Positions 25,564 to 34,912 of a DNA stretch of 64,000 nt are shown here, piece after piece. The translations under genes were made by a program, and so were the position numbers. The number at the start of each line of letters is the position of its first letter. Position 1 is the stretch's first letter. Below the pieces are notes generated by a model that was given only the letters and a program-made list of their open reading frames with translations, made no database searches and was not told where the DNA came from. This stretch comes from Microbacterium sp. RU1D. GTDB lineage: Bacteria > Actinomycetota > Actinomycetes > Actinomycetales > Microbacteriaceae. The stretch covers positions 558,001-622,000 of the forward strand of contig NZ_FTPQ01000003.1 of assembly GCF_900156435.1 (NCBI RefSeq). Reading direction: 5' to 3'.

Positions 25564-26508
25564 ATGACGCGCATCGGACGCAGCGACCTCGACATCCTCC
25601 CCCTCTCGCTCGGCGGCAACGTCTTCGGCTGGACGGCCGATCGCGACGCCTCGTTCGAGGTGCTCGACGCCTTCCACGCGGGAGGGGGGAACTTCATCGA
25701 CACCGCCGACGCCTACAGCGCCTGGGTGCCGGGCAACTCGGGTGGGGAGAGCGAGACCCTCATCGGCGAGTGGCTCGCCTCGCGCAAGCCGGAGAACGTC
25801 GTCGTGGCCACCAAGGTGAGCCAGCACCCCGACTTCCGGGGCTTGTCCGCGAAAAACGTCCGCGCCGCTGCCGAAGCCTCGCTCACGCGCCTCGGCGTCG
25901 ACACCATCGATCTGTACTACGCGCACTTCGACGATGAGCGGACGCCTCTCGAAGAGACCGTCGCGGCATTCGCCGACCTCGTCAGCGATGGTCTCGTGCG
26001 CTACGTCGCGGTGTCGAACTACACGGCCGCGCGCATCCGCGAGTGGATTTCCCTCGCCGAGGCCGCCGGCGCCGATCTTCCGGTCGCCGTACAGCCGCAC
26101 TACAACCTCGTGCACCGCACCGAGGTCGAGCGCGACATCGTCCCGGTCGCCGAGCAGTACGGCATGTCGCTCGTTCCGTACTACGCCCTCGCCAGCGGCT
26201 TCCTCACGGGCAAGTACCGCAGCGCGGATGACACGGGCGACTCGCCGCGTGCGGAAGGGGCGGCGAAGCTGGCGACCCCCGCCGGCCTCGCCCTGATCGA
26301 CGCCCTCGAAGAGATCGGCACCGCCCACGGGGCGTCGATCGCCACGACCGCGCTCGCGTGGCTGCGCGCGCAGCCGACGGTCGCCGCCCCCATCGCGAGC
26401 GCGTCGAAGGTGTCGCAGGTCGCCGACCTTCTCGCCAGCGCGTCGCTGGAGCTGACGCCCGAGGAGATCGCGCACCTCTCGGCGGTCTCCGACGCAGCGC
26501 AGGGCTGA
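25564..26508 (+). CDS. Aldo/keto reductase
   Basis: A 314-aa NADPH-dependent (beta/alpha)8 oxidoreductase. LGGNVFGW, the catalytic Asp/Tyr segment FIDTADAYSAW, Lys in VVVATKVSQH, and NYTAARIREW plus VQPHYNLVHR are typical of the YghZ/AKR11-like group. The ATG at 25564 follows AAAGGG. Upstream open frame is only repeat sequence. Substrate unknown. A strong hairpin terminator follows. Confidence 0.9.
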   Translation: MTRIGRSDLDILPLSLGGNVFGWTADRDASFEVLDAFHAGGGNFIDTADAYSAWVPGNSGGESETLIGEWLASRKPENVVVATKVSQHPDFRGLSAKNVRAAAEASLTRLGVDTIDLYYAHFDDERTPLEETVAAFADLVSDGLVRYVAVSNYTAARIREWISLAEAAGADLPVAVQPHYNLVHRTEVERDIVPVAEQYGMSLVPYYALASGFLTGKYRSADDTGDSPRAEGAAKLATPAGLALIDALEEIGTAHGASIATTALAWLRAQPTVAAPIASASKVSQVADLLASASLELTPEEIAHLSAVSDAAQG

Positions 26509-26515
26509 GCGCTCC

Positions 26516-26543
26516 CCCGTGCCCCGTGCGAGCGGGGCACGGG
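26516..26543 (+). terminator. Terminator after aldo/keto reductase
   Basis: A perfect 11-bp stem, CCCGTGCCCCG with CGGGGCACGGG, and a 6-nt loop, followed by TT. Confidence 0.65.
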
Positions 26544-26625
26544 TTGCGAGGCCCGTCGAGCGGGCACAGGACCTGTGGCTCGCGGGCGTGATTTCTCCCC
26601 CGACATCCCGGGGGAGAATGAAAGG

Positions 26626-27183
26626 GTGAAACTCCTGGTCGCCGCCCACGCATCCGAATTGGTCGCCTTCGAAGACGACATCCCCGGCTTCGAACGTCTC
26701 CTTACGGGAGTGGGCAAGGTCCCGGCCGCCTACGCCCTGACGCGCGCCCTGTCGACCGGCGAGTACGAGGAGATCATCGTCGTCGGAACGGCCGGCGCGA
26801 TCGACGATGCGGTCGAGGGAGGCATCTACGACCTCTCCGGCGCCATCCAGCACGACGTGAAGGGCCTGGACGGGACCTTCGGCGAGCACGTTTTCCTGCC
26901 CACGCGGGTGCAGACGGGGCACGACGGACTCGTCATCGCCACGGGCGACCACTTCGTCGACGACGCCGAGGCCGTGCGGCTCATCCGCGAGCTGGGCGCC
27001 AGCCTGGTCGACATGGAGTCGTACGCGCTGATCTGGGTCGCCCAGCAGTTCGGCGTCCCCATCCGCATCCTTCGTGCCGTGTCCGATCGCGCACAGGATG
27101 GCGCGACCGAGCTGTGGGATGACGTCGTCGAGCGCTGCAGCCACGAGTTGCGCGCCGAGTTCCGCGCGCGCTACGGCGTCTGA
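26626..27183 (+). CDS. Nucleosidase / nucleoside phosphorylase-like protein
   Basis: A 185-aa PNP/UDP-family protein, shorter than typical MTA/SAH nucleosidases (about 230 aa). It contains VVGTAGAID in the position of the glycine-rich loop, IATGDHFVDD, and the family's ribose-binding VDMESYALIWVA, followed by RAVSDRAQ with the catalytic Asp. The GTG at 26626 follows GGGGAGA. It probably cleaves or phosphorolyses a purine nucleoside, and MTA or SAH is plausible. Confidence 0.85.
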   Translation: MKLLVAAHASELVAFEDDIPGFERLLTGVGKVPAAYALTRALSTGEYEEIIVVGTAGAIDDAVEGGIYDLSGAIQHDVKGLDGTFGEHVFLPTRVQTGHDGLVIATGDHFVDDAEAVRLIRELGASLVDMESYALIWVAQQFGVPIRILRAVSDRAQDGATELWDDVVERCSHELRAEFRARYGV

Positions 27184-27213
27184 CCGGTACGGCCGTTTGG
27201 CCGGCCCGCGTCC

Positions 27214-28716
27214 TCAGGGCGTCTGCGACCCGGAACGCGCTCGCCCGGCGAGGTCGGCCACCCCGACGATGAGCGCGAGGCCGAGGAAGACGCCGACGGT
27301 GATCATCCCCGACGCGTAGGCGTCGTGGTACAGCACGACGGTGTCGTCGACGCTCCCTTGCTCGCGGTACACGGTCGCATAGAACAGGGCCAGGGCAATC
27401 GCCGTGCCCACGGCCGTGCCGATGCGCTGGCCGAGCTGCCCGATCGATCCGGCGACCCCACCGCTGCGGACCGGGATGTCGGCGAGGGTGAGGGTCTGAT
27501 TCGGCGAGATGACGAGGCCACCGGCGAACCCGCCGACCACCATGACCGCGGCCATCGCCCACGGCGTCCACTCGGGAGCGGTGAACAGCGCCACGAGCAC
27601 GAGCCCGCCGGCGGTGGCCACCATCCCGAGGATCCCCCACACCACGAGCGGACGACCGAGACGGGTGACGAGGTTGCCTCCGAGCCAGGAACTCCACGCC
27701 GACACGACGGCGAAACCGATCGTGACCATCCCCGCGAAGACGGGTGCGAGGCCCAGACCGCCCTGCAGGAACAGCGTGCCGAGCAGGAACATCGCCGGCA
27801 CGGCCGAGAAGTACGCCGTCGAGATCAGCACGCCGTTGCGATAGGACGACAGCGAGAAGATCGAGAACGGCATCAGGGGCATCCGTCCGCGGTCGGCGTA
27901 CCGGCGCTCCCAGAACACGAAGGCCGCCGCGAAGACCACGGATGCCACGAGCAGCCACCACCTGTTCGGATCGTCGTCGGGGCTGCCCGTCGTGAACAGG
28001 AACGGCCACATCAGCGCGAGGATCGTCAGCGCGAACAGCAGCACCCCGACAGGATCGAGGTCGAGCCGTCGCCGCGACTTCTCCCTCGTGTTCGGTAGGA
28101 GCCACGCCGCCAGAGCGATGACGATGGCGACGAGGGGGATGTTGATCCAGAAGATCAACCGCCATCCGTCCGTGTCACCGCCCACGGCGATGAGCAGACC
28201 GCCGAGGGTCGGACCGAAGGCGGTCGCGATGCCGATCGTGGCGCCGAAGAGGCCGAAGGCGCGTCCGCGTTCTTTGCCCTGAAATAGCTGCTGCACCAGC
28301 CCGAGCACCTGGGGCATCTGGATGCCGGCGGCCACGCCCTGCAGCAGACGGGCGATGAGCAGGACGGTCGTGTTCGGCGCCAGCGCGCACGCGAGGCTCG
28401 TCACCAGGAACAGGGAGAGTCCCACGAGGAACAGCACCCGGCGCGAACGGAGGTCGCCCAGGCGTCCGGCCGGCACCAGCACCAGCCCGAAGGTGAGGAT
28501 GTAGCCCGAGACGACGAGCTGCAGTTCGGTGGGACCCGCGTTGAGCGCGGCCTCGATCGACGGCAACGCGACGTTGACCTTCGTCAGGTCGAGGATCGTG
28601 AGTGCGGCCACCGCGACGGCGACCCAGTAGGCCCTCCACCGGTGCGTGGGCGACAGCACGATATCGCGCGTGATGGGGTGGGCGGTCTCTGCGGGGGCAG
28701 GCGGTTTATCGGACAT
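27214..28716 (-). CDS. MFS drug/solute exporter, DHA2 (EmrB/QacA) type
   Basis: A 500-aa, probably 14-span, proton-coupled exporter. The first span carries LDLTKVNVALPSIE, motif A reads GRLGDLRSRR, and motif C-like glycines occur in GPTLGGLLIAVGG. The late segment ISPNQTLTLADIPVRSGGVA is typical of DHA2 proteins. TAGCGT lies 8 nt before the ATG. No TetR-type regulator is adjacent. Substrate unknown. Confidence 0.9.
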   Translation of the reverse strand: MSDKPPAPAETAHPITRDIVLSPTHRWRAYWVAVAVAALTILDLTKVNVALPSIEAALNAGPTELQLVVSGYILTFGLVLVPAGRLGDLRSRRVLFLVGLSLFLVTSLACALAPNTTVLLIARLLQGVAAGIQMPQVLGLVQQLFQGKERGRAFGLFGATIGIATAFGPTLGGLLIAVGGDTDGWRLIFWINIPLVAIVIALAAWLLPNTREKSRRRLDLDPVGVLLFALTILALMWPFLFTTGSPDDDPNRWWLLVASVVFAAAFVFWERRYADRGRMPLMPFSIFSLSSYRNGVLISTAYFSAVPAMFLLGTLFLQGGLGLAPVFAGMVTIGFAVVSAWSSWLGGNLVTRLGRPLVVWGILGMVATAGGLVLVALFTAPEWTPWAMAAVMVVGGFAGGLVISPNQTLTLADIPVRSGGVAGSIGQLGQRIGTAVGTAIALALFYATVYREQGSVDDTVVLYHDAYASGMITVGVFLGLALIVGVADLAGRARSGSQTP

Positions 28717-29020
28717 CGCCGTGGACGCTACTCCCGACCTCCGACACCGCGGGCGGGGTTGCGCCGCAGGGACGCGGCGCTACCGGGCCGGCGCGACGCG
28801 CGGAAGGGGCGCATCGACGATGCCTGATGGACCGAAGCGATGCAACGGGCAGTCAGCTACCGGGCTGACAGGCAGAGATGGCGGCATACCGGTCAGCCAT
28901 GTGCCGGCCTGGCGGGCGGTCGTGAGTCGGCGCTCTGACGCGACCTGGCGGGCGGTCGAAGGCTGACGCACGGAACGGCCCCGACGTGCGCGAGCGGCGG
29001 TCGCGTACCCCGCGGGCGCC
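28717..29020. other. Gene-free intergenic region with short repeats
   Basis: About 300 bases between the promoter side of the MFS gene and the end of a small membrane-protein gene. I see no coding sequence. There is a 14-15-bp direct repeat, CCTGGCGGGCGGTCG, at about 28908 and 28947, and two ACCGG-x-x-TGAC/TCAGC segments around 28860-28900 that could be regulator sites. Confidence 0.5.
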
Positions 29021-29203
29021 TCAGTCGACGTCGCGCCGCGAGAAGACGGCGCGGAGCACGAAGAACACGATGACGGCGACCACCGCGACGGCGACGAGGC
29101 GGAAGACGAACGCGATGAGCGAGAACAGCACGTTCACGACCACCCAGGCGATGATCACGGCGGCGATGACGCCGAGAACGGTCCAGAGGGTGCTCTTGCG
29201 CAT
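29021..29203 (-). CDS. Small hydrophobic membrane protein
   Basis: A 60-aa protein: RKSTLWTVLGVIAAVIIAWV, then hydrophobic residues to VIVFFVLRAVFSRRDVD. It has two closely spaced membrane spans and basic ends. TAGGCT with exactly 6 nt before the ATG supports a leaderless gene in spite of its small size. Not recognised. Confidence 0.7.
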   Translation of the reverse strand: MRKSTLWTVLGVIAAVIIAWVVVNVLFSLIAFVFRLVAVAVVAVIVFFVLRAVFSRRDVD

Positions 29204-29238
29204 GCGCTCAGCCTAGACGGCCGTGCCGACGACTCTTC

Positions 29239-32200
29239 TCAGACCGGCGCCAGCCCGTGATCATGGCGGATGACGCTGGGCCCGCGCGGTGTCGCCGACA
29301 CGTGCAACTGCGCCGGCAGTTGGTCCTTCATCGAGGCGACGTGGCTGATGACCCCCACCGTGCGCCCGCCCTGACGAAGTTCGTCGAGAGTTCGCATCGC
29401 GAGGTCGAGGGTGTCGTCGTCGAGGGAGCCGAAGCCCTCGTCGATGAAGAGGGTGTCGAGATGGATGCCGCCCGCCCGGGCGGTGACCACCTCGGCCAGT
29501 CCCAGTGCCAGGGCGAGCGAGGTGAGGAAGGTCTCTCCCCCGGACAGCGACTGGGGCGGCCGGCACTGACCGGTGAACGCGTCCATGATCTCGAGCCCCA
29601 AGCCGCTCGCCGCCCCGCGCGCGGCGAGCGCATCGGTGTGCTGCAGGCGGTATCGCCCCGAGGACATGTCGCCGAGGCGCAGGTTGGCGGCGGCGACGAT
29701 CTCTTCGAGCTCGGCCGCCAGCACGAAGGTCTCCAGCGTCATCCGACGGGTGTTGGGCGCGCGTCCCGCGACCGTGTCGGCGAGACGCGCGATGACGGCG
29801 TGCTCCTCGGCCAGCGCGGCGACCGAGGCGTGGGCGGCGTCGGCGCGCTGGGCGAGCGCCCGGAGGCGCTCGGCGAGCGCCCGTGCCGCCGCGTGCGATG
29901 CGGCGGCCGCCTGCACGGCGGCTCGCGCGGCAGCGACCTCGGCGACGAAAGGCACGAGGTCGAGGGGCTCGTCGACCGTGCCCACCAGCTGCAGTTCGAG
30001 ATCGAGGAGCCGCTGTCTCGTGGAGGCCACAGCCGCGGTGTGCTCGGCGACGAGGGCGTCGATCCGGCGTCGTTCGGCGTCGGGACGGAGCGCGGCCGCG
30101 ACGGATGCTGCGTCGGGGAACACACTGTCGGCGATCAGCGCATCGAGAGCGCGGTCGGCCGCCTGTCGCGCGTCCAGCGCGCGGGCCAGGTCGGTGCGCG
30201 CCTCGCGGAGCTCGCGGACAGCGTCTCGACGCGTTCGGAGGTCGCGCTGCCGCGCGTCGACCGTATCGAACGGCCCCCGCGCGTCGACGACAACCCGCTC
30301 CAGACCTTCGGCTCGCTGGCGCGCGAGGGCCAGCTCCTGGCGCGAGGCCGCGAGTTCGTCGCCCAGGCCATCGAGGCGACGAGCGATCTTCTGGTCGAGG
30401 TCGGCCGCGGCCGTGCGCTCCGCCCGCACGCGTTCGTGTTCCGCCGCATCGGCGGTCGCCTCGGACACCGTCTGCTCGGCCGCCGTCAGGCGGGCCGTCA
30501 GCGTCTGAACGTCTTCTCCACCGGCCCGGGCCGCGGCGAGCGCGTGGGCGTCGCGCGCCACCCGTGCCGCGTCGGACGCGAGGCGGTCCTCCTCCGCGGC
30601 GAGGTTCTTGCGCTCTTCGGCGGCCGCCAGCTCGTCGTCGGACACGGGTTCCGCGTCCCCGTGCGCCGGACGCGGGTGCTCCGGCGAACCGCACACCGCG
30701 CACGGTTGTCCGTCGATGAGGTCGTGCGCGAGTTCGACGGCGGCGCCCTCCAGTCGCCGACGCAGAAGCGTGGTCCATACCTCGACCGCTCGCTGGAGCG
30801 CGTCGGAACGGACGAGCGAAGCGAGGTCGGCCTGGTCCCGCGCCTCGAGCAGGCGGTCCGCCTCCCGCGCGGCGTCCAGCCGGTGGCGGATCTCGTCGCG
30901 CGTCGTCAACGCCGCGTCGCGACGGGCCGCGCCGTCGGCCAGAACGGCGAGACGCTCTTCGAGAGCGGCCAACATCGCCGGGACGTCGGCGCGGCCGGAG
31001 AGAAGGGTGTCCCGTTCCGTCTCGGCCGTCGTCACTCGCGCGTGAAGCCTCTCGATCTCGCTGCCGAGATCGCGCAGCTCCCCCTCTGCGGCCAGCGCCG
31101 CCTCTCCCCGCGAGAGCGACGCGGTGAGTTCGTCGGCGCGCTGCGCCAGGGCGTCGTCGGCCAGGGCCGCGACGATGCGCTCCTCGGCAGCCTCCTCGGC
31201 CCCGGAGGGGGCGGCGCGATCGCCCGCCTCGGCGGCTCCGTTCTCGACGACGTCCGCCGGTTCGCCGATCGCGCGTGCCGCGTCGAAGGCCGCGCTCGCA
31301 CGCCCGCGCGCCTCGACGACGGCAGCGGCCGTCGCTGCACCCGCTTCGAGGGTCGGACGCAGCACCTCCGCCTCCGCCGCTCGCACGGACTCGATGCGGA
31401 GCAAACGGACCCGCTCGTCGTCGCCCTCGAGCGCCTCGAGGCGCTCGCGGACACGTCGCCGCTCGTCCTGGCGATCGCGCAGAGCGGTCGCCTCGCGTTC
31501 CGCGAGCAGCGCGGCATCGAGCCGGGCGTCGGCTGCTCCGCGCTCGCCTGCGAGGATCTCGACGCGATACTCGGCGCGTTCGACCGCGCGCACGACCCGG
31601 GCGAGACGATCCGCCGCCGACGAGGAGCCGGAACCGGTGCCCGCCTCCTCGTCCACGTCGTCGGCAGCGCGGCCGTCGGCGGCGGTGAGCTCGTCGGCGA
31701 GACGTTCGGCCTCGTCGAGCAGTGTCGTCACCTCCACGCCCTCGGCCGCCAGCGCGTCGTGCGCGCGCTTGCGGCGGTCGTCGAGCTCGGTGGCGTACTG
31801 CTCGAAGGTGCGCGTGCCGAAGAGTGTGCGTAACAGACCCAGCCGCTCGTCGTTCTTGGCGTGCAAAAAGCGGGAGAACCGGTTCTGCGCCAACAGGATC
31901 ACCTGCAGGAACTGCTGCTGTGTGAGACCGAGGATCTCGTCGAGGCGCGCGGCGACGTCGACGGGTCGCGCGGCGACACCGGTCCACCCCTCGGCGGCCC
32001 GCACTTCGAGCAGGGCGCGGTGCGGCTCCTTGGTAGTTCCCCCGCCTCGCCGCTTGGGTCGCTCGAACTCCGGGGACCGCGTGATGCGCCACCGCTCGCC
32101 GACCGCGCTGAACTCGAGCGTGACCCGCGTCGGGTCGTCCGGCGCGCAGTGGTCGCTGCGCAGCCGGCGTTCCGCGCCGTCGTAGCGCGGGACTCCGCCG

Positions 32201-32358
32201 TACAGGGCGTAGCAGACACCGTCGAGGACGCTCGACTTCCCCGCGCCCGTGCGCCCCGTGATGAGGAAGATGCCGTCGGCCGCGAAGGAGTCGAAGTCGA
32301 CGATCTGCGTCTCGAGGAAGGGACCGAACCCCTCGAGTTCGAGGCGGTGCAGCTTCAC
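29239..32358 (-). CDS. sbcC: Exonuclease SbcC, SMC-like ATPase subunit
   Basis: A 1039-aa SMC-family ATPase which, with SbcD, opens hairpin and protein-blocked DNA ends. Walker A GRTGAGKSS is near the N-terminus, and the zinc-hook CAVC (QPCAVCGSPEHP) lies in the middle of long coiled coils at about residue 551. The C-terminal signature QSLSGGETFLTSLALALGLA and Walker B LFIDEGFGSLD complete the head. The GTG start overlaps the sbcD stop by 4 nt. Confidence 0.94.
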   Translation of the reverse strand: MKLHRLELEGFGPFLETQIVDFDSFAADGIFLITGRTGAGKSSVLDGVCYALYGGVPRYDGAERRLRSDHCAPDDPTRVTLEFSAVGERWRITRSPEFERPKRRGGGTTKEPHRALLEVRAAEGWTGVAARPVDVAARLDEILGLTQQQFLQVILLAQNRFSRFLHAKNDERLGLLRTLFGTRTFEQYATELDDRRKRAHDALAAEGVEVTTLLDEAERLADELTAADGRAADDVDEEAGTGSGSSSAADRLARVVRAVERAEYRVEILAGERGAADARLDAALLAEREATALRDRQDERRRVRERLEALEGDDERVRLLRIESVRAAEAEVLRPTLEAGAATAAAVVEARGRASAAFDAARAIGEPADVVENGAAEAGDRAAPSGAEEAAEERIVAALADDALAQRADELTASLSRGEAALAAEGELRDLGSEIERLHARVTTAETERDTLLSGRADVPAMLAALEERLAVLADGAARRDAALTTRDEIRHRLDAAREADRLLEARDQADLASLVRSDALQRAVEVWTTLLRRRLEGAAVELAHDLIDGQPCAVCGSPEHPRPAHGDAEPVSDDELAAAEERKNLAAEEDRLASDAARVARDAHALAAARAGGEDVQTLTARLTAAEQTVSEATADAAEHERVRAERTAAADLDQKIARRLDGLGDELAASRQELALARQRAEGLERVVVDARGPFDTVDARQRDLRTRRDAVRELREARTDLARALDARQAADRALDALIADSVFPDAASVAAALRPDAERRRIDALVAEHTAAVASTRQRLLDLELQLVGTVDEPLDLVPFVAEVAAARAAVQAAAASHAAARALAERLRALAQRADAAHASVAALAEEHAVIARLADTVAGRAPNTRRMTLETFVLAAELEEIVAAANLRLGDMSSGRYRLQHTDALAARGAASGLGLEIMDAFTGQCRPPQSLSGGETFLTSLALALGLAEVVTARAGGIHLDTLFIDEGFGSLDDDTLDLAMRTLDELRQGGRTVGVISHVASMKDQLPAQLHVSATPRGPSVIRHDHGLAPV

Positions 32359-33509
32359 GACCGGGCCTCCGCGACCCGACGCGCGTCGAGCACCTCGCGG
32401 ATCAGGAGACGTTCGGCATCCGAGGCCGCCTCGCCCTCTCGCACGTGGACGAGGAACGCGTCGATGACCTCGCCGTCGTCGCGCGCTGCTCGTACGCGCT
32501 GGGCGTATCCCACGGCGTCGTCGTCCCGGGTGTTCTCGGGGAGATGCACCACGGTGGCGCACCAGGGGAAGCGTTCCTGCAGACGGCGCATGGGGTCGGG
32601 CTGCGGGGTGGCGTCGGTGTACTCGGCGCGCACCCAGTGCTCGTCGAGCCCGGCGAACCGTTCGGCACCGAGCAGATCGTCGAGCGGTGCGCGCAGGGTC
32701 GTGAGCGGCCGCGGGACGGGGAGATCCAGCCACGTCACGGCGGCGAGACCATCGGCGTCGAGGTCGACGAGCCACGATCCTCGCGGCTTGCCGGCCTCGC
32801 CGAAGCTGTAGTGCAGCGGTGCGCCCGCGTAACGGACACGGTCGGACAGCTGCTGCCGCCCGTGGATGTGCCCGAGCGCCACATAATCGGGGCCGTCGAA
32901 GGTCGGCAGCGGCACGACGTCCAGACCGCCCTGGCGGATCTCGCGCTCGACGCCCGGAGTGGAATCGACCCCGGCGGCGAAGCAATGCGCCGCCACCACG
33001 GCGCGACCACCGCGCTCGACCATGTCGGCACGGACGAGCTCGAAAGCGTGGGCCATCGTCTGCGCCTGACTGCGCAATTCGATCCCCGTCCACAGATGAC
33101 GGACGATCGCGGGCTCGAGGTACGGGATTCCGTAGACGTGGACGGGGCCGTGCTCGTCGACGAGGGTGACCGGCGAGCCCACCGTGGCGGGGTCGGTGAT
33201 CACGGTGATCTCGTCGCGCAGCAACGCGGACTGGAAGCCGAGTCGCGCGGCCGAGTCGTGATTGCCGCTGGTGACGACGACCTTCGCGCCGACCTCGGCG
33301 AGGGAGGCCAGGGTGCGTGTGAGTACCGGATAGCAGGCTGCGGACGGGGCGGCTGAATCGAACACGTCACCGGCGACGATCACCACGTCGACGGCGTGCT
33401 CGCGCACCTGGTCGACGAGCGCGGTGAGCACCGTGCTCAGGGCGTCGAGCGTCGAGTGCCCGTGGAAGGTGCGCCCGATGTGCCAGTCGGAGGTGTGCAG
33501 GATCCGCAT
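32355..33509 (-). CDS. sbcD: Exonuclease SbcD, Mre11-like nuclease subunit
   Basis: A 384-aa manganese-dependent nuclease. The metallophosphoesterase motifs are complete: HTSDWHIGRTF, VIVAGDVFD, VTSGNHDS and GHIHG. It forms the SbcCD complex with the coupled downstream gene product. The ATG at 33509 is 6 nt after TACCGT with no ribosome site, so the operon message is probably leaderless. An in-frame upstream extension is not family-like. Confidence 0.94.
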   Translation of the reverse strand: MRILHTSDWHIGRTFHGHSTLDALSTVLTALVDQVREHAVDVVIVAGDVFDSAAPSAACYPVLTRTLASLAEVGAKVVVTSGNHDSAARLGFQSALLRDEITVITDPATVGSPVTLVDEHGPVHVYGIPYLEPAIVRHLWTGIELRSQAQTMAHAFELVRADMVERGGRAVVAAHCFAAGVDSTPGVEREIRQGGLDVVPLPTFDGPDYVALGHIHGRQQLSDRVRYAGAPLHYSFGEAGKPRGSWLVDLDADGLAAVTWLDLPVPRPLTTLRAPLDDLLGAERFAGLDEHWVRAEYTDATPQPDPMRRLQERFPWCATVVHLPENTRDDDAVGYAQRVRAARDDGEVIDAFLVHVREGEAASDAERLLIREVLDARRVAEARS

Positions 33510-33682
33510 GCAGCCACGGTACGTCGCACCTCCGACATCGGCTCGCCGCAACGCCCGCCCGCGACGGTGTGGACGTGCACGTGCCGCCTCCGCCCCCGGC
33601 CCGGCCGGGAAAGACCCCGTCGATGCGCGGCCAGGGTAGCGACCGGTGTACACGGATGCGTCGGTGCGGCCGCCGGTTCACA

Positions 33683-33723
33683 CACGAACGCCCCGCACCC
33701 GGAACCGGGGCGGGGCGTTCGTG
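33683..33723 (-). terminator. Terminator of the small acidic-protein operon
   Basis: A 13-bp perfect stem, CACGAACGCCCCG with CGGGGCGTTCGTG, around a 15-nt loop. It directly follows (on the minus strand) the stop of the gene at 33731. Confidence 0.7.
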
Positions 33724-33730
33724 AGAGTCG

Positions 33731-34048
33731 TCAGGCGCCCGAGATCTCCGCTGCGAGAGCGCGGATGCGGTCGTCGCCGAGGTCGAGCCCGACCTCGGTG
33801 AAACGCTGGCGCAGCACGTCGGCGATGCGCTCCTCGCCCTTGCCGCCGACGTCGGCGCGCGTCTGCACGACGACGCCCTGGATGCGGGCCTCGTCATCGG
33901 TGGGGTGGGTGTCCATCGCCGGCTCGGACTGCTCGTCGGGGCGCGTGGTCTTTCGATCCTCGTGCAGCGCTCCGCCGACGGAGTCCGCCGCCCCTGCCCC
34001 GCCGTCGGGGCCTTCGCCGGGCTCGGGGGCGCGAGTGTGGTCCGTCAT
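33731..34048 (-). CDS. Hypothetical acidic protein
   Basis: A 105-aa protein with an unstructured-looking N-terminal half (Pro, Gly, Glu, Asp rich) and an amphipathic C-terminal half (RADVGGKGEERIADVLRQRF, then EVGLDLGDDRIRALAAEI). It starts 1 nt after the stop of the gene at 34050, with GGAGGA as ribosome site. Function not recognised. It is conserved-looking and cytosolic. Confidence 0.7.
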   Translation of the reverse strand: MTDHTRAPEPGEGPDGGAGAADSVGGALHEDRKTTRPDEQSEPAMDTHPTDDEARIQGVVVQTRADVGGKGEERIADVLRQRFTEVGLDLGDDRIRALAAEISGA

Positions 34049-34049
34049 A

Positions 34050-34259
34050 TCAGTCCTCCGTGCTCAGGTCGGGGTCGATGCCGTGACTGGCGGCGTCGCC
34101 TTCGATGGGATCCGAGGGCGCGGCGTCGTTCAGACGCGGCGAGCCCTTGGCGCTCTCATTCCGCTCGGCGGTCTCGGCGTCGGCGACAGCGCCGCTCTCC
34201 CAGCCTCCGGGCGGGTCGGCGTCGATGACGCCTTCGGGTAGATCGCGGTCGTCGTTCAT
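34050..34259 (-). CDS. Hypothetical small acidic protein
   Basis: A 69-aa, strongly acidic, probably disordered protein (NDDRDLPEGVIDADPPGGWE, ending HGIDPDLSTED). The ATG follows GGGGGAG, a strong ribosome site. It is first in a two-gene operon with the gene at 33731. No family recognised. Confidence 0.7.
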   Translation of the reverse strand: MNDDRDLPEGVIDADPPGGWESGAVADAETAERNESAKGSPRLNDAAPSDPIEGDAASHGIDPDLSTED

Positions 34260-34353
34260 GACTCCCCCTTTCGAGGGTTCCAGCTTGGTCGGCGCGGACA
34301 GCCGCGCGGCAGGGGTTGACGCTCGCGGACCACGCGCATAGAGGGCGGACCGG

Positions 34354-34653
34354 TCAGCTGGTAGGACGCGCCTGCAGCACTCCCGCTCGCTCCGGGTGAG
34401 CGTCGAACCATTCCCCGACGTACCAGCAGACGGGGATGACCTCGCGGTCCCCCGCGGCTTCGATGGCGTCCACCGCGCGCTCAGTGATCGCAGCGGCGTA
34501 GCCGTGCCCACGGAAGGTCGGGATGGTGAAGGCACGGGTCAGGGCGATCGTGCGTCCGTCGTCGCGGTAGTCGAGGACGGAGACGAGGTCGTCCCCGCGA
34601 TGGAGGGTGAATCGGGATGCCGTCTTGTCGTCGGCGAAGCTCAGATCGACCAT
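34354..34653 (-). CDS. Small GNAT-fold acetyltransferase (YjdJ-like)
   Basis: A 99-aa GCN5-related acetyltransferase of the short type. LDYRDDGRTIALTRAFTIP leads to the acetyl-CoA loop RGHGYAAAIT, and the family's late VIPVCWYVGEWFDAHPE contains the conserved Cys. TACTCT lies 6 nt before the ATG at 34653. Substrate unknown. Confidence 0.83.
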   Translation of the reverse strand: MVDLSFADDKTASRFTLHRGDDLVSVLDYRDDGRTIALTRAFTIPTFRGHGYAAAITERAVDAIEAAGDREVIPVCWYVGEWFDAHPERAGVLQARPTS

Positions 34654-34773
34654 GTCGAGAGAGTACGCCGCTCCTGAGCCGAGGGATCTTTCCGAGCAGA
34701 ATGAATCACCGCGGCCCCTGAATTGCCCGTAGAACGACGCAGATTGCCATGCGATCGCGACAGCGGTACGGAT

Positions 34774-34803
34774 TTGACGTTCTTGGACTCGGTAGGTAAT
34801 AAT
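34774..34803 (+). promoter_or_regulatory. Strong promoter of the cysteine-ending short ORF
   Basis: TTGACG (34774) and TAATAAT (34797-34803) are spaced 17-18 bp apart, the closest match to the vegetative consensus seen in this window. The predicted transcript start coincides with the ATG at 34811. Confidence 0.7.
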
Positions 34804-34810
34804 CGCCCCC

Positions 34811-34912
34811 ATGACTGTGACTGCGCGTTCTCTGTCCGCCCGGGAGGCGAACAGGACTGCCGGCATGATGATGCCCGGCCGCGCTGTCATGTGTTGTCGA
34901 ATGTGCCGCTAA
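34811..34912 (+). CDS. Leaderless 33-aa short ORF ending CCRMCR (candidate leader peptide)
   Basis: The ATG lies 7 nt after a strong -10, so the message would be leaderless. The peptide begins TVTARSLSARE, has three consecutive Met, and ends VMCCRMCR then stop. Short leaderless ORFs with Cys-rich ends are known in mycobacteria as cysteine-responsive attenuators of downstream genes. Here the downstream gene is an orphan winged-helix protein 177 nt away, not a recognised sulfur gene. The peptide is not known to me. It could instead be a chance frame in a long 5' leader. Confidence 0.5.
   Translation: MTVTARSLSAREANRTAGMMMPGRAVMCCRMCR

Noticed and set aside
29239..33093. 1284-residue frame for SbcC
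   Set aside because: The first ~245 codons are a shadow of sbcD; SbcC begins at the GTG overlapping the sbcD stop.
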